From: Chloroflexota bacterium
GTDB lineage: Bacteria > Chloroflexota > Dehalococcoidia > Lucifugimonadales > UBA3495
Assembly: GCA_028873965.1 (NCBI GenBank)
Contig: JAPPMU010000052.1
Span: 59,223-123,222 of the forward strand
Direction: 5' to 3'
Length of the DNA stretch: 64,000 bases
Below the pieces are notes generated by a model, which did not search any database, had not been told where the DNA came from, and saw nothing but the letters and a program-made list of their open reading frames with translations. This document shows positions 34,037 through 42,674 of the stretch, one piece after another. Positions within the stretch are counted from its first letter, which is position 1. Every line of letters starts with the position of its first letter. Made by a program: the position numbers and the translations under genes.

Positions 34037-36106
34037 ATGACTCAACCCATCGGCCCTGATCTCTTCCGGCATCTGAAAACCGTGGGCGACCCGACGGTCT
34101 CCCCGGATGGGAGCCGGTGCGCCTACGTGCTCTCGTGGATTGACCAGGACAGTTCCGAGCCTCGGGCGCGCATTTACCAGGCGGGCTTGGACGCCGCACC
34201 TGACGGCGCTCCGCCGCAGCCGTTCACCCAGGGCAACAACGACGGGCATCCGCGCTACTCCCCCAATGGCGCAACCCTGGCGTTCCTGCGTGCCGGAGGC
34301 AATGGCGCCGGATCAACCCGTCAGGTCTGGACGATGCCGGCCGGCGGCGGTGAAGCGGCCCAGCTCACCGACCTGGCCGGCGACGTGCGCGAATTCGTCT
34401 GGTCACCCGATTCCGCCCGGCTGGCGGTGGTTTCCGACGTGGCGCCAATGGATCGTCCCAAGGAGCTGGACCTGCCCGCCGCGAAGGAAGTGCGCCGCAT
34501 CCGTTACCGGCACGACGCCATCGGTTGGCGCGGCGACAGCCATTTCCACCTGTTCCTCGTCGATGCTGCTACCGGCAAATCCTGTCAAATCACCTCTGGC
34601 GATTGGGACGACATGGCCCCCGCGTGGTCGCCGGACGGTCGCCGCCTCGCCTTCATATCCGGGCGTTCCGGTGACCGCGACATCACCGCCACCAACGAAG
34701 TCTACGTGGTGGACGTCGCTGACGGGGCTGTGTCGGGCGAAGAGCCTTCGGAGCCCGAACCGTGGTCCCAGGGCCTTGCCGACGTCGCCGCCGTTTCCTG
34801 GTCGCCGGACGGCAGCCGCCTCCTCGCCGCTGGGGGAACCGGCGACGGTCTGGCGGTGCTATGGCAAGCGTATCTGTACATTCTTGAGCCGGGCCGTCCT
34901 CCCCAGCAGCTGACCGACGACAGCCTGCGTCCCTGCCTTGGGTACCCGGGCATCTATCCGCCCCTCGATCTGCGTTGGCTGCCGGGTGATGAGGACGACG
35001 GGTGCATCGTCTTCCTGGGTGACTCCCAGGGTGAAACCAGGCTTTACGAAATGGCGGTAAAGCCGGAAGGGCGTTCTGCGCCCGCTGCGATTACCGCAGG
35101 AGGCGAGCTGCTGTCCGGCGTGGCCATGGACGCGGCGGCGAATCGGGTGGTGGTTGCTGGTTCGCATCCAGCAAGTCCGTCGGACGCCTACGTCATCAAC
35201 CGTCTGGCGCAGCCGTGCGAGACTAACCGGCGCCGGCTCACCTCCCACAACGACGCTTGGCTCTCCCGACACGCCCCCGCTCCCATGGAAAAGTTCGTCC
35301 TGGAGCGGGAGGACTGGGATATCGAATGCCGCCTGTACCATCCGCCCGGTTTTGATCCCAAACAGCGCTACCCGTTGGTGCTCGAGATCCACGGAGGCCC
35401 CAACGGAGCCTTCTACGATTCCTTCGTGCCGTGGCATCAGGTGTTGGCCGGCGCTGGCTACCTTACCCTGGCGGTCAACCCGCGCGGCTCGTCCACCTAC
35501 GGTGAGGAGTTCGTCAACGCCGTCCTGGGCGACTGGGGCGGCGACGACTACCGCGATCTCATGGCCGCCCTGGACCTGATCTGCCAGCGCGACTACGTGG
35601 ACACCGACCGGCTGGGCGTCCACGGGTACAGTTACGGCGGCTACATGACCACCTGGATGATCGGGCACACCGACCGGTTCCGCGCGGCCGTGGCCGGCGC
35701 CCCCTGCATCGACCTGTGGACCATGTACGGCACTTCGGACATCGCCACCAGCTTCGGCGAAACCCAGTGGGCCATCCGGCTTGCCGGCGGAATGCCCATC
35801 AGCCGTCCCCTGGCCAACGAGTTGGCCGAAGGCGTGGATACCCTGGCCTTTCGCCTGCTCCAGCGATCGCCCATCAAGTTCGCGCCCCAGGTCGAAACGC
35901 CGGTGCTGCTGCTCCACGGGGAAGCCGACGCCCGGTGCCCCATCAGCCAGAGCGAGCAGTATTTCCAGGTGATGAAGCGCTTGGATAAAGAGGTGGAAAT
36001 GGTCCGATTCCCCGGCTGCGGCCACGGGTTCCTCCGCACCGGGCACGTCGCCCTGCGGCAGGAATACCTGGAGCGGATGCTGGGCTGGTTCCAGCGTTGG
36101 CTCTGA
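34037..36106 (+). CDS. S9-family (prolyl oligopeptidase-type) serine peptidase
   Basis: A 689-residue peptidase of the acylaminoacyl-peptidase/DPP branch. Residues 1-400 form the beta-propeller, with repeated WSPDG/YSPNG blades (SPDGSRCAYV, WSPDSARLAVV, WSPDGRRLAFI, WSPDGSRLLAA). The C-terminal alpha/beta hydrolase carries the nucleophile elbow VHGYSYGGYMT, the Asp in LHGEADARCP and the His in GCGHGF. It should cleave short peptides, releasing N-terminal di-peptides or acylated residues. No signal peptide, so it is cytoplasmic. Single plus-strand gene; a short HTH-like gene begins 25 bp after it. Confidence 0.93.
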   Translation: MTQPIGPDLFRHLKTVGDPTVSPDGSRCAYVLSWIDQDSSEPRARIYQAGLDAAPDGAPPQPFTQGNNDGHPRYSPNGATLAFLRAGGNGAGSTRQVWTMPAGGGEAAQLTDLAGDVREFVWSPDSARLAVVSDVAPMDRPKELDLPAAKEVRRIRYRHDAIGWRGDSHFHLFLVDAATGKSCQITSGDWDDMAPAWSPDGRRLAFISGRSGDRDITATNEVYVVDVADGAVSGEEPSEPEPWSQGLADVAAVSWSPDGSRLLAAGGTGDGLAVLWQAYLYILEPGRPPQQLTDDSLRPCLGYPGIYPPLDLRWLPGDEDDGCIVFLGDSQGETRLYEMAVKPEGRSAPAAITAGGELLSGVAMDAAANRVVVAGSHPASPSDAYVINRLAQPCETNRRRLTSHNDAWLSRHAPAPMEKFVLEREDWDIECRLYHPPGFDPKQRYPLVLEIHGGPNGAFYDSFVPWHQVLAGAGYLTLAVNPRGSSTYGEEFVNAVLGDWGGDDYRDLMAALDLICQRDYVDTDRLGVHGYSYGGYMTTWMIGHTDRFRAAVAGAPCIDLWTMYGTSDIATSFGETQWAIRLAGGMPISRPLANELAEGVDTLAFRLLQRSPIKFAPQVETPVLLLHGEADARCPISQSEQYFQVMKRLDKEVEMVRFPGCGHGFLRTGHVALRQEYLERMLGWFQRWL

Positions 36107-36131
36107 GCTCGGTTGCAAAGGGAAGCGATTT

Positions 36132-36389
36132 ATGGACATTGGGCAATTGGCAGACGAACTGCGCAAAATATACGACACCGCTCCACGAGGAGAACAAGTA
36201 ACTCATATTCATCTGTTCGGCATAAAATATGCCGCCGAACTGGCCCGGTTTGCGCCGGCGTCCGTTGCTGAGCGCGCTGGCATTGGTCGGAGCTATGGAA
36301 CGGAAATTAACAAGGGCCGCAATCTCGCCAAGTACGTAGAACTGAAACCGCTGGAGCAGGGCAATGACCGCCGCAGACTTCTCTCATGA
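36132..36389 (+). CDS. Small HTH-like protein paired with a HEPN-like protein
   Basis: An 85-residue protein. The pattern VTHIHLFGIKYAAELARF, then SVAERAGIGRSYGTEINKGRNLAKYV looks like a short winged-helix or HTH domain of the kind annotated as 'HTH-like'. The recognition helix would be the GIGRSYGTEINKG segment. Its end overlaps the start of the next gene by 26 bp, so the two are made together. The organisation (small DNA-binding-like protein, then a HEPN-like protein) is that of an antitoxin-toxin pair, but this is inference. I recall the family name only loosely. Confidence 0.65.
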   Translation: MDIGQLADELRKIYDTAPRGEQVTHIHLFGIKYAAELARFAPASVAERAGIGRSYGTEINKGRNLAKYVELKPLEQGNDRRRLLS

Positions 36390-36744
36390 AACGGACCCCA
36401 TCGCATACCATCTTGGACGAAGTTGGCATTTTCTGGCGCTGGTAGATGTCGAAGTGACCAACGGCGAGATGGAAGAGGCTGGCAATAAACTTTGGGGGGC
36501 CGCCGCCCACGCTATCAAGGCAGTAGCGGAGAGGAAAGGTTGGCGTCATGGCTCCCATGCCATGTTGGAAGAAACCGTGCTTCGTCTGATTGATGACGAA
36601 GGGGCGCCGCCGCGCTTGCTTAACTATTATCGGAGCGCCAACTGGTTTCATACCCGCTTTTACAGCGGCCCGCCACATCAGGATCAAATTCGTTACGGCC
36701 AGCGCGAAGTGGCTGAGTTCATCGAGATTCTGGAGAACCTCTAA
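36364..36744 (+). CDS. HEPN-like (PaREP1-type) small helical protein
   Basis: A 126-residue all-helical protein. KLWGAAAHAIKAVAERKGW matches my memory of the PaREP1 family, which belongs to the HEPN fold. A HEPN-like R-x5-H motif is present at Arg90-His96 (RSANWFH), the arrangement used for RNA cleavage in HEPN RNases. It overlaps the small HTH-like gene by 26 bp. The pair may be a toxin-antitoxin module or a regulator with its binding partner. ATG 36364 lies inside the upstream reading frame, with AGCAGG upstream. The base composition is less GC-rich than the flanks, which suggests a separate origin. Confidence 0.7.
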   Translation: MTAADFSHETDPIAYHLGRSWHFLALVDVEVTNGEMEEAGNKLWGAAAHAIKAVAERKGWRHGSHAMLEETVLRLIDDEGAPPRLLNYYRSANWFHTRFYSGPPHQDQIRYGQREVAEFIEILENL

Positions 36745-36790
36745 CCCACCATATGATCGGCAACAACCGGCAGACGGGAGCAGGATTGCA

Positions 36791-36985
36791 ATGTCCAACG
36801 ATGATTCGCTCGAAGAACGTGTCCAGATGCTCGCCGACCTGGTCGGCATACCCATCGACGCCGCCGATCTGCCCGAGGTGGCCAACCGGTTCGCCAGCCT
36901 GATGCAGGAACTCGACCGTCTGCGCGACCTTGATCTGGAAGGTATTGAGCCCGTGAGTATCTTCCCCGATCCGAAAGACGATTGA
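36791..36985 (+). CDS. GatC/AtzG-like small amidase subunit
   Basis: A 64-residue protein. Residues 6-50 (LEERVQMLADLVGIPID and VANRFASLMQELDRLRD) form the long helical hairpin of GatC- or AtzG-type subunits; the tail EGIEPVSIFPDPKDD resembles the GatC 'P-x-x-x-x-(L/P)' tail that wraps around the amidase. GatC stabilises GatA in tRNA-dependent amidation; AtzG does so for the amidase AtzE. The amidase gene follows after 55 bp, and no gatB is present here. I therefore favour an AtzG-like partner of the amidase over a true GatC. Start ATG 36791. Confidence 0.75.
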   Translation: MSNDDSLEERVQMLADLVGIPIDAADLPEVANRFASLMQELDRLRDLDLEGIEPVSIFPDPKDD

Positions 36986-37040
36986 ACCGGGAATTAGCGT
37001 CATACGCCCATGAGTGCGCATCCCCTGCCGGAGTTTCACC

Positions 37041-38480
37041 ATGACCTCTGCTCCATCGCACGACGAAATCGTCTTTCTCTCCGCCGAAGCAACCTCGGCT
37101 GCCGTCCGCAACGGCGATTTCACCGCCACCGACGCGGTCAATGCCTACCTGCGTCGCATCGACGCCATCGACGGCGACATTAAGTCCTACATCACCGTGT
37201 GCCGCGAGGAGGCCCTGGGAGCCGCCGCGGATGTGGACGACGCCCTCCGTCGCGGCGACGAAGCCGCGGTTGGCGGGGCTCTCTTCGGCGTGCCCATGGC
37301 CGTCAAGGACCAGTTCAACACCGAGGGCATTCTCACCAGCAACGGCTCCCGCGCTTATGCGGACAACGTTCCCACCGAGGACGCAACGGTGGTAAGCCGT
37401 CTCAAGGCAGCCGGCGCCATCCTGCTGGGCAAGCTCAACCTCAGCGAACTGGCCATGGGCGGCACCGCGGACCCGCCCTACGGTACCCCGGACAACCCCT
37501 GGCGTCACGGGCATACTCCCGGCGAGTCCAGCAGCGGGTCCGGCGCGGCGCTGGCGGCGCACCTCTGCGCCGCGTCGGTGGGCGAGGACACCGGAGGAAG
37601 CGGACGCGGCCCGGCGTCCTACTGCAACGCGGTGGGCCTCCGGCCGACCTTTACGCGCATCAGCCGCCACGGCATCACTCCCATGTGCTGGTTCATGGAC
37701 GCTGCTTCTCCCATGACCAAGACCGTAGAGGACTGCGCGCTGGTCCTGGGCGCCGTGGCCGGGTACGACCCCATGGATCCCACCACCAGCCGTCGACCCG
37801 TCCCCGATTACCGCGCCATGCTCGACGGCGATATTCGGGGCCTGAAGGTTGGTCGCATGACGGAGTTGTGCGACGCCCCCGACATGCACCCGGACGTGCG
37901 GCGCGCTACCGACGCCGTTCTCGAAACCCTGGCCGGCCTGGGCGCGGAAGTGGTTGATGTTTCCCTTCCGCTTACCGAAATCGCCGGCGCCATCTTCGTA
38001 GGCATCGCCGATACCGAGGGCGCCGGCGCCCGCGACGGGCTGATGCGGCGCTCTCCCGAGCTATTGGATCGTGCATCCCGCACGCGCCTGCAAAGCGCTG
38101 CCCTGGTGCCGGCCAAGGTGCAGAACCGCGCCATGAAGGCTCGCGTCCTGCTCCGCCGCCAGTTCGAGGACGCCTTCCAGCAGGTTGATGTCTTGGTGTC
38201 TCCGACCGCTCCGTATCCTGCGCCCCGCCACGATGCCCTGACCGCGCCCTTCGAGTCGGCCGATGACGTCCGCCAGCGCTTCTTCTTCCGCCGTTCCTAC
38301 ACGGGCTGCTACCCGTTGGCCGGAATGCCCGCGGTGTCGATCCCCGGCGGGTTCACCGAGGACGGACTGCCCATCGGCGTTCAGCTGGGCGGCGGTCCCT
38401 TCGCGGAGGGAACCATACTCCGTACCGCCTACGCCTATCAGGAAGCCACCGACTGGCATACCCGGCGCGCGCCGGTCTAG
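37041..38480 (+). CDS. Amidase-signature hydrolase
   Basis: A 479-residue amidase-signature enzyme. The Lys of the Ser-cisSer-Lys triad is in VPMAVKDQF, the cis-Ser in GESSSGSGAALAAHL, and the nucleophile Ser in GEDTGGSGRGPAS (normally GSDTGGSIR-P). The exchange of the usual I-R for G-R beside the nucleophile is unusual. It should hydrolyse a small amide; the substrate is not deducible. The GatC-like gene directly upstream suggests a two-subunit enzyme of the AtzEG type. Start ATG 37041, giving MTSAPSHDEIVFLSA. It ends at a palindromic repeat, convergent with the PIG-L gene. Confidence 0.9.
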   Translation: MTSAPSHDEIVFLSAEATSAAVRNGDFTATDAVNAYLRRIDAIDGDIKSYITVCREEALGAAADVDDALRRGDEAAVGGALFGVPMAVKDQFNTEGILTSNGSRAYADNVPTEDATVVSRLKAAGAILLGKLNLSELAMGGTADPPYGTPDNPWRHGHTPGESSSGSGAALAAHLCAASVGEDTGGSGRGPASYCNAVGLRPTFTRISRHGITPMCWFMDAASPMTKTVEDCALVLGAVAGYDPMDPTTSRRPVPDYRAMLDGDIRGLKVGRMTELCDAPDMHPDVRRATDAVLETLAGLGAEVVDVSLPLTEIAGAIFVGIADTEGAGARDGLMRRSPELLDRASRTRLQSAALVPAKVQNRAMKARVLLRRQFEDAFQQVDVLVSPTAPYPAPRHDALTAPFESADDVRQRFFFRRSYTGCYPLAGMPAVSIPGGFTEDGLPIGVQLGGGPFAEGTILRTAYAYQEATDWHTRRAPV

Positions 38481-38510
38481 CCGGTTCGGCCTCCAGGCAG
38501 AGCCTTGCAG

Positions 38511-38607
38511 TTGTCATTGCGAGGAGCGAAGCGACGTGGCAATCCCGTAGGTGTAGCGACCATCTCGGCCGTAACGAGATTGCCGCGCTGCGCTCGCAAT
38601 GACAAAA
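38511..38607. repeat. ~95-bp imperfect palindromic repeat, best conserved copy
   Basis: The arms are inverted copies of TTGTCATTGCGAG plus a variable centre. The left arm continues GAGCGAAGCGACGTGGCAAT; the right arm, read on the other strand, continues CGCAGCGCGGCAATCTC. It could fold into a long hairpin at the end of both convergent transcripts (amidase and PIG-L). Similar copies are at 51631 and 33764. Confidence 0.85.
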
Positions 38608-38638
38608 CTGAAGGAACTTGGGTCTCCAGGGCCGCGGG

Positions 38639-39370
38639 CTAGGTGCGGAACGTCACCCTGCGGAACGCTTCGGCCAGCGTCAGGCCACTGAAATCCTCGT
38701 CGGGATAGTCGTTGCCGGCGGTGGCCGCTTCGGCGGCCCTTGCCCGCACGAACCCCTCCAGTTGTTCCCGGGATAGTTCGCGGGCCTGGGTGCGGTGGGC
38801 CATAACCGCGTCCATCTTGGCGTCGAAATCGGCGGCTATCTCCACGAAGGTGTTGGGGTTTTCCGATCCCCAGAACATCACCGCCGCGGTTTTGTGCGGC
38901 TCGATCCCTTCGTTGGCGAACAACTCGCCAAAGTGCAGGTGATCCCGAGCGTAAGGGAACACCGCGTCCAGCGTTACCTGCCCGGCGATCCGGTGGTCCC
39001 GGTGCCACTGCATGTTGCGGCGGTAGGGCTCGGTGGTCAGCACCACGTCCGGCTTGACCACGCGAATCTGCCGGACCAGGTCCCTCCGGAAGTCCGACGT
39101 GTCTTCCAGTTCGCCGTCCGGCCTGCCCAGCATCACCACATTCTTCACGCCCAGGATGTCCGCGGCGGCCAATTGCTCCCGGCAGCGGATGGCGGCCAGT
39201 TCCGTCGGATCGATCTCCGGATCATCCGTGCCCTTGCTGCCGTCGGTGCACAGGACGTAATGGACTTCAGAGCCCCCGCGCACCCAGCGGGCGATGGTGC
39301 CGCCCGCCCACACCTCAGCGTCATCGGGATGTGGAATGACCACCAGGGCGCGTTCGGGTGTGTAATCCAT
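38639..39370 (-). CDS. PIG-L/LmbE-family deacetylase
   Basis: A 243-residue zinc-dependent N-deacetylase. The signature VVIPHPDDAEVWAGG supplies His and Asp ligands, and HRDHRIAGQ the second His. Family members deacetylate GlcNAc-containing molecules: GlcNAc-PI, GlcNAc-inositol in mycothiol synthesis (MshB), or GlcNAc-malate in bacillithiol synthesis (BshB). It is the last of three minus-strand genes, behind an MshA-like glycosyltransferase and a DUF502 membrane protein. That order makes a GlcNAc-based small molecule plausible, although a glycan or lipid substrate is equally possible. Confidence 0.87.
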   Translation of the reverse strand: MDYTPERALVVIPHPDDAEVWAGGTIARWVRGGSEVHYVLCTDGSKGTDDPEIDPTELAAIRCREQLAAADILGVKNVVMLGRPDGELEDTSDFRRDLVRQIRVVKPDVVLTTEPYRRNMQWHRDHRIAGQVTLDAVFPYARDHLHFGELFANEGIEPHKTAAVMFWGSENPNTFVEIAADFDAKMDAVMAHRTQARELSREQLEGFVRARAAEAATAGNDYPDEDFSGLTLAEAFRRVTFRT

Positions 39371-39452
39371 GGGCTGATCCTCCTGGGATATGATCTTTGG
39401 CAGGATGAACTAATTCTGCGGAAAATGCCCGGCAAGCGCGTGCCGGAAACGG

Positions 39453-40307
39453 CTAATCCTGGGTTTCCATAATCGTAGGGACCAGGTCCGGCGCCGGACT
39501 TGGCCAGGAGGGCGGGGGCGCGGCAAGGACGGTGGCATCACTACCCCAGAGCCAATGAAAAGTCGGGGACAACGTCTCACTGCCCTCAATGACGACGCGG
39601 TCGGAGAAGACCGCTCCGGCCAGGATTCCACCGGAAATGATGATGCGCATCGCCTCGTCCACCGTGATGTCCGTCGGCGTCACCTTGCTCGATGCCACAA
39701 CTACCAGGTAGCCGGAAGAGGGCACCGGCGTAGTGGGCACGTAGATGGACAGATACTCCTCCACGCCGTCCAGTTTGCCCAGATTGGACGTGATCAGGCC
39801 GATGGACATCACGCCCAGGCGGGGAAACTCGATCAGCACCACCCCCCGGTAATCCTGCTCCTGCGTGTCTGACAGGAAATCGATGCCCACCCGCGTCGTG
39901 TTGTACACCGCGCCGATTACCGGAATCCGTCCGATCAGATCGTGGATTTGGTTGATCAAAAACTTTGCCACCGCCCAGCTGATGAGCAGTCCGACGACGT
40001 AGATCACCACCAGCACCGCGGCGAACGCCACCAGGTCAGTCCAGTCGAACCCGCCCGTCTTGGGAATGTTCAACCAGCGGACGAACGGCTCCAGCAGCGA
40101 AACCAGCACCTCGTAGAAAAATTTGAAGACGAAATAAGTCACCAGCACCGGCAGGAACACCAGCAGGCCGGCCACCATCCGTCTTTCCAGGTGGCGCAGC
40201 GCGGATGCGAACGGCCGGCGGGGGCGCTGCGGATTCCGCTCGCCGTACCCGGGGTAATTGGGGAACCCGAATTCGTTCGGTGGCAGTTGGTTGCCACGTG
40301 GCTGCAT
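39453..40307 (-). CDS. DUF502 membrane protein
   Basis: A 284-residue inner-membrane protein with two hydrophobic helices (about residues 40-65 and 95-120). The conserved GRIPVIGAVYNTTR segment and the later VPTTPVPSSGYLVVV and AMRIIISGG blocks define DUF502. The polar Pro/Arg/Gln-rich first 35 residues are cytoplasmic. It starts one base before the end of the glycosyltransferase (TGATG overlap), so it is coupled to it. No function is established for the family. Confidence 0.9.
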   Translation of the reverse strand: MQPRGNQLPPNEFGFPNYPGYGERNPQRPRRPFASALRHLERRMVAGLLVFLPVLVTYFVFKFFYEVLVSLLEPFVRWLNIPKTGGFDWTDLVAFAAVLVVIYVVGLLISWAVAKFLINQIHDLIGRIPVIGAVYNTTRVGIDFLSDTQEQDYRGVVLIEFPRLGVMSIGLITSNLGKLDGVEEYLSIYVPTTPVPSSGYLVVVASSKVTPTDITVDEAMRIIISGGILAGAVFSDRVVIEGSETLSPTFHWLWGSDATVLAAPPPSWPSPAPDLVPTIMETQD

Positions 40308-41545
40308 CAGCTCGCCGCCTTCTGATCCCGTCCGGCGGATCCCAAACGTTCATAGAGAGCCAGCAGGCGGCCCGCCACCTGGTCCCAGCTCAAAGTCTCC
40401 GCCCGGTTGCGGGCGGCCCGTCCCATGCTGTCCCGCAAGTCCTCGTTGGCCATGATCATTTCCAGCGACTGCGCGAAAGCTTCGGGGCAACGCCACGATT
40501 TCAGGTATCCGGTCCGCCCGTGCTGGACGATCGTGGAAAGGCCGCCAACGCGGGATGCCACCACCGGCGTCCCGCAGGCCATGCTCTCCAGGGCGGCCAG
40601 GCCGAAACTCTCGTAGAACGACGGGACCACGCACACGTCCGCGGCGGAGTAGTAAAGCGCCAGCCGCTCCTGGGGCACCCGGCCCACGAACTCTACGGCG
40701 TCTCCCAGTTGCAGGTCGTCGGACAACTGATGCAGCCGCTCCAGCTCTCCGCTCCCGTCGGCGTCGGAACCCACCACTAGGACCTGGACGCCTTCTTCTG
40801 ACTCCAGCGACGCTGCGGCGTGGAGCAGCAGGTCGGCGCCCTTCAGCGGCTCGATTCGGCCCACGTACAGCATTACCTTGTGCCCGTTCAGGCCCAGTTG
40901 TTGGCGCGCTTTCGTCCGCCCGATGGGTCGGAACCGGCTCAAATCCACCCCGCACGGTATCAGCGACACCCGGTTTCTGTCGGCCCCGTAAAGCTTCACC
41001 ATGGCGTCCCGCTCGTGCGGGCTGAACGCCACCACGCAATCCGCTTCTGCGATGATCCGTTCTTCCGTTTCCTGGCGCACCGCCGGCTCTTGCTCGCCGG
41101 AACGTGACTGCAACTTGATGCGCGACAGGGTGTGAAAGGTCACCACCTGGGGCGTGTCGGTCGCGGCCGCCAGGCGCGAGCCTGCCCAGCCGCTCAGCCA
41201 GTAGTGCGAATGGATTGCCTGGTATCGAACGTTGTTGCTCCGCTGGTATTTGCCCACCCCGGCCACGAATTCATCCAGGTAGCCGGGCAGATCCCCCAGC
41301 GGCGCGCCGGGAGGTCCGGCCGGCACGTGCACGTAGTGAACCCCGTCGCCCCCCGCTTCGCCCCCATCGCATTGGTAATCGTGCTCCCGCGTGAACACGT
41401 CGACGATTACGTCCCGGTTCGCCATTGCCTTGGCAAGTTCGCGCACGTGCACGTTCATCCCTCCCGCCTTCCCTTGCCCCGGCGCGGCCAGCGGGCAGGT
41501 GTGATAGGAGATCAGAGCGACCCGGGATGTACAGTCGGATATCAA
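40307..41545 (-). CDS. GT4-family glycosyltransferase, MshA-like
   Basis: A 412-residue retaining glycosyltransferase of the GT-B fold. The N-terminus (VALISYHTCPLA, then GQGKAGGMNVHVRELA) closely follows the MshA/sucrose-phosphate-synthase branch, which glycosylates inositol or sugar phosphates. The C-terminal donor site has LYVGRIEPLKGADLL and the E-x7-E motif in SFYESFGLAALESMACG. I assign the start to TTG 41545 with AGGAG upstream, because the protein should begin just before RVALISYH. It is followed by DUF502 and a PIG-L deacetylase. Acceptor unknown. Confidence 0.88.
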   Translation of the reverse strand: MISDCTSRVALISYHTCPLAAPGQGKAGGMNVHVRELAKAMANRDVIVDVFTREHDYQCDGGEAGGDGVHYVHVPAGPPGAPLGDLPGYLDEFVAGVGKYQRSNNVRYQAIHSHYWLSGWAGSRLAAATDTPQVVTFHTLSRIKLQSRSGEQEPAVRQETEERIIAEADCVVAFSPHERDAMVKLYGADRNRVSLIPCGVDLSRFRPIGRTKARQQLGLNGHKVMLYVGRIEPLKGADLLLHAAASLESEEGVQVLVVGSDADGSGELERLHQLSDDLQLGDAVEFVGRVPQERLALYYSAADVCVVPSFYESFGLAALESMACGTPVVASRVGGLSTIVQHGRTGYLKSWRCPEAFAQSLEMIMANEDLRDSMGRAARNRAETLSWDQVAGRLLALYERLGSAGRDQKAAS

Positions 41546-41641
41546 GGCAAGACGCTCCTGCGGCGGTCGACACGCACAGACATGAGAGGCGCTATCAATA
41601 TGGTTCGAATTTTAGCGGTGAAGTGTTTCCGTTCCGTGTCG

Positions 41642-42658
41642 TTAGCCGCTGACCCCGCCGAGCGCGTCGGTGCGCTGGAGCGTAATGCGGTAGAGATGAT
41701 GGTCTCGACCGCCAAGCCGGTATTTGTAGGGTTCATTCCCCCGCAGAAAGTCAAAGTATCGATAGCCGCTTTCCAGAGCGTCGCGTAAGCACAGCGCGTG
41801 CAGCAACAGGCCGACGCTGTAGTATCGGTACTCCGTGTCGTGTCCGCTGTTGTACAGCATCCTCACGCCGTCGTAATCCAGGCAAAGTGACGCGGCCACC
41901 GGCTTGTCGTCCATCTCCATGAAGAAGAGCCGGAGCACGCCCTCCCTCGCCGTTGCGGTGATGAGCTGCCGGAAGAACTCTTCCCGATCGGAGGTCAGAA
42001 ACTCGGCCTTTGCCGGATCGCTGTTCCGCATCAGGTTCAGGAAAGTGTCTGCTCGGTCTGTGGCCTCGTTGGCGTTCGAGACGCAGAACCAGCGCCAGTT
42101 CTCGTGTCCCTCCAGCCGGCGCAGCTTTCGCCGCAGCTCGTGCCGGTCCTTTTTGCTCAATCCGGCCAGATAGTCATCCCAGGTGGGTGGCAGGTCGATG
42201 CGCGGTGCAACGTCTTCTTCAGCGATGTCAACCAAATATCCCCGCTCCCGCGCCAGGTCCGGAAGCATCGCCAGCGTCGGAGAGTCTTCACCCACCGAAT
42301 AGAGATCCAGTTGCCGGCCGCCGCCGGACTCTATCGCGTCCAGCAGGGCCGGGAAGAACGCCGGCTCCGTGCCGCGGGCGATGACGAAGTCGTTGTAGTC
42401 AAAGGTGTCGCTGTTGCCGACGAAGGAAAAATTGTCGCCGCAGCGCGACAGCGACGCCAGGGCCGTCAGTTGCCCCGCTGCGTCCGTCAGATAGAACCCC
42501 GCCAGTGAGCGGCCGTTCTGGAAGGCGCTCCACCACAGTTCCTGCCAGGTGGGCGTGATGTACAGGTTGTTGACCACCGACCGGCCGAGCAGTTCCTGCC
42601 ACTGCTGCCGGACTTGCTCAAACGACGTGATCGGGGTTGCTGATTGGGCGGTAGTCAT
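41642..42658 (-). CDS. GNAT/FemAB-like acyltransferase (CelD/BcsL type)
   Basis: A 338-residue protein with a single acetyltransferase-6-type domain. The central LSKKDRHELRRKLRRLEG helix and the C-terminal FMEMDDKPVAASLCLDYDGVR and YRYYSVGLLLHALCL segments are typical of the GNAT-like 'BioF2/FemAB' proteins. These are often encoded next to polysaccharide or glycan genes. It is upstream of the glycosyltransferase on the same strand (96-bp gap), so a role in the same pathway is plausible. The acyl donor and acceptor are unknown. Confidence 0.8.
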   Translation of the reverse strand: MTTAQSATPITSFEQVRQQWQELLGRSVVNNLYITPTWQELWWSAFQNGRSLAGFYLTDAAGQLTALASLSRCGDNFSFVGNSDTFDYNDFVIARGTEPAFFPALLDAIESGGGRQLDLYSVGEDSPTLAMLPDLARERGYLVDIAEEDVAPRIDLPPTWDDYLAGLSKKDRHELRRKLRRLEGHENWRWFCVSNANEATDRADTFLNLMRNSDPAKAEFLTSDREEFFRQLITATAREGVLRLFFMEMDDKPVAASLCLDYDGVRMLYNSGHDTEYRYYSVGLLLHALCLRDALESGYRYFDFLRGNEPYKYRLGGRDHHLYRITLQRTDALGGVSG

Positions 42659-42674
42659 GGATGGTATGCCGATT

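Noticed and set aside
34859..36178. A 439-codon minus-strand frame over the S9 peptidase
   Set aside because: Shadow of the catalytic domain coding strand; no motif and very rich in His, Gly and Val.
36132..36985. A CRISPR- or phage-related origin of the HTH/HEPN genes
   Set aside because: There are no repeats, integrase or other phage genes nearby; only the lower GC and the gene overlap suggest a mobile origin.
36791..38480. True tRNA amidotransferase subunits GatC and GatA
   Set aside because: gatB is absent, and the amidase nucleophile loop differs from GatA; an AtzEG-type amidase is more likely.
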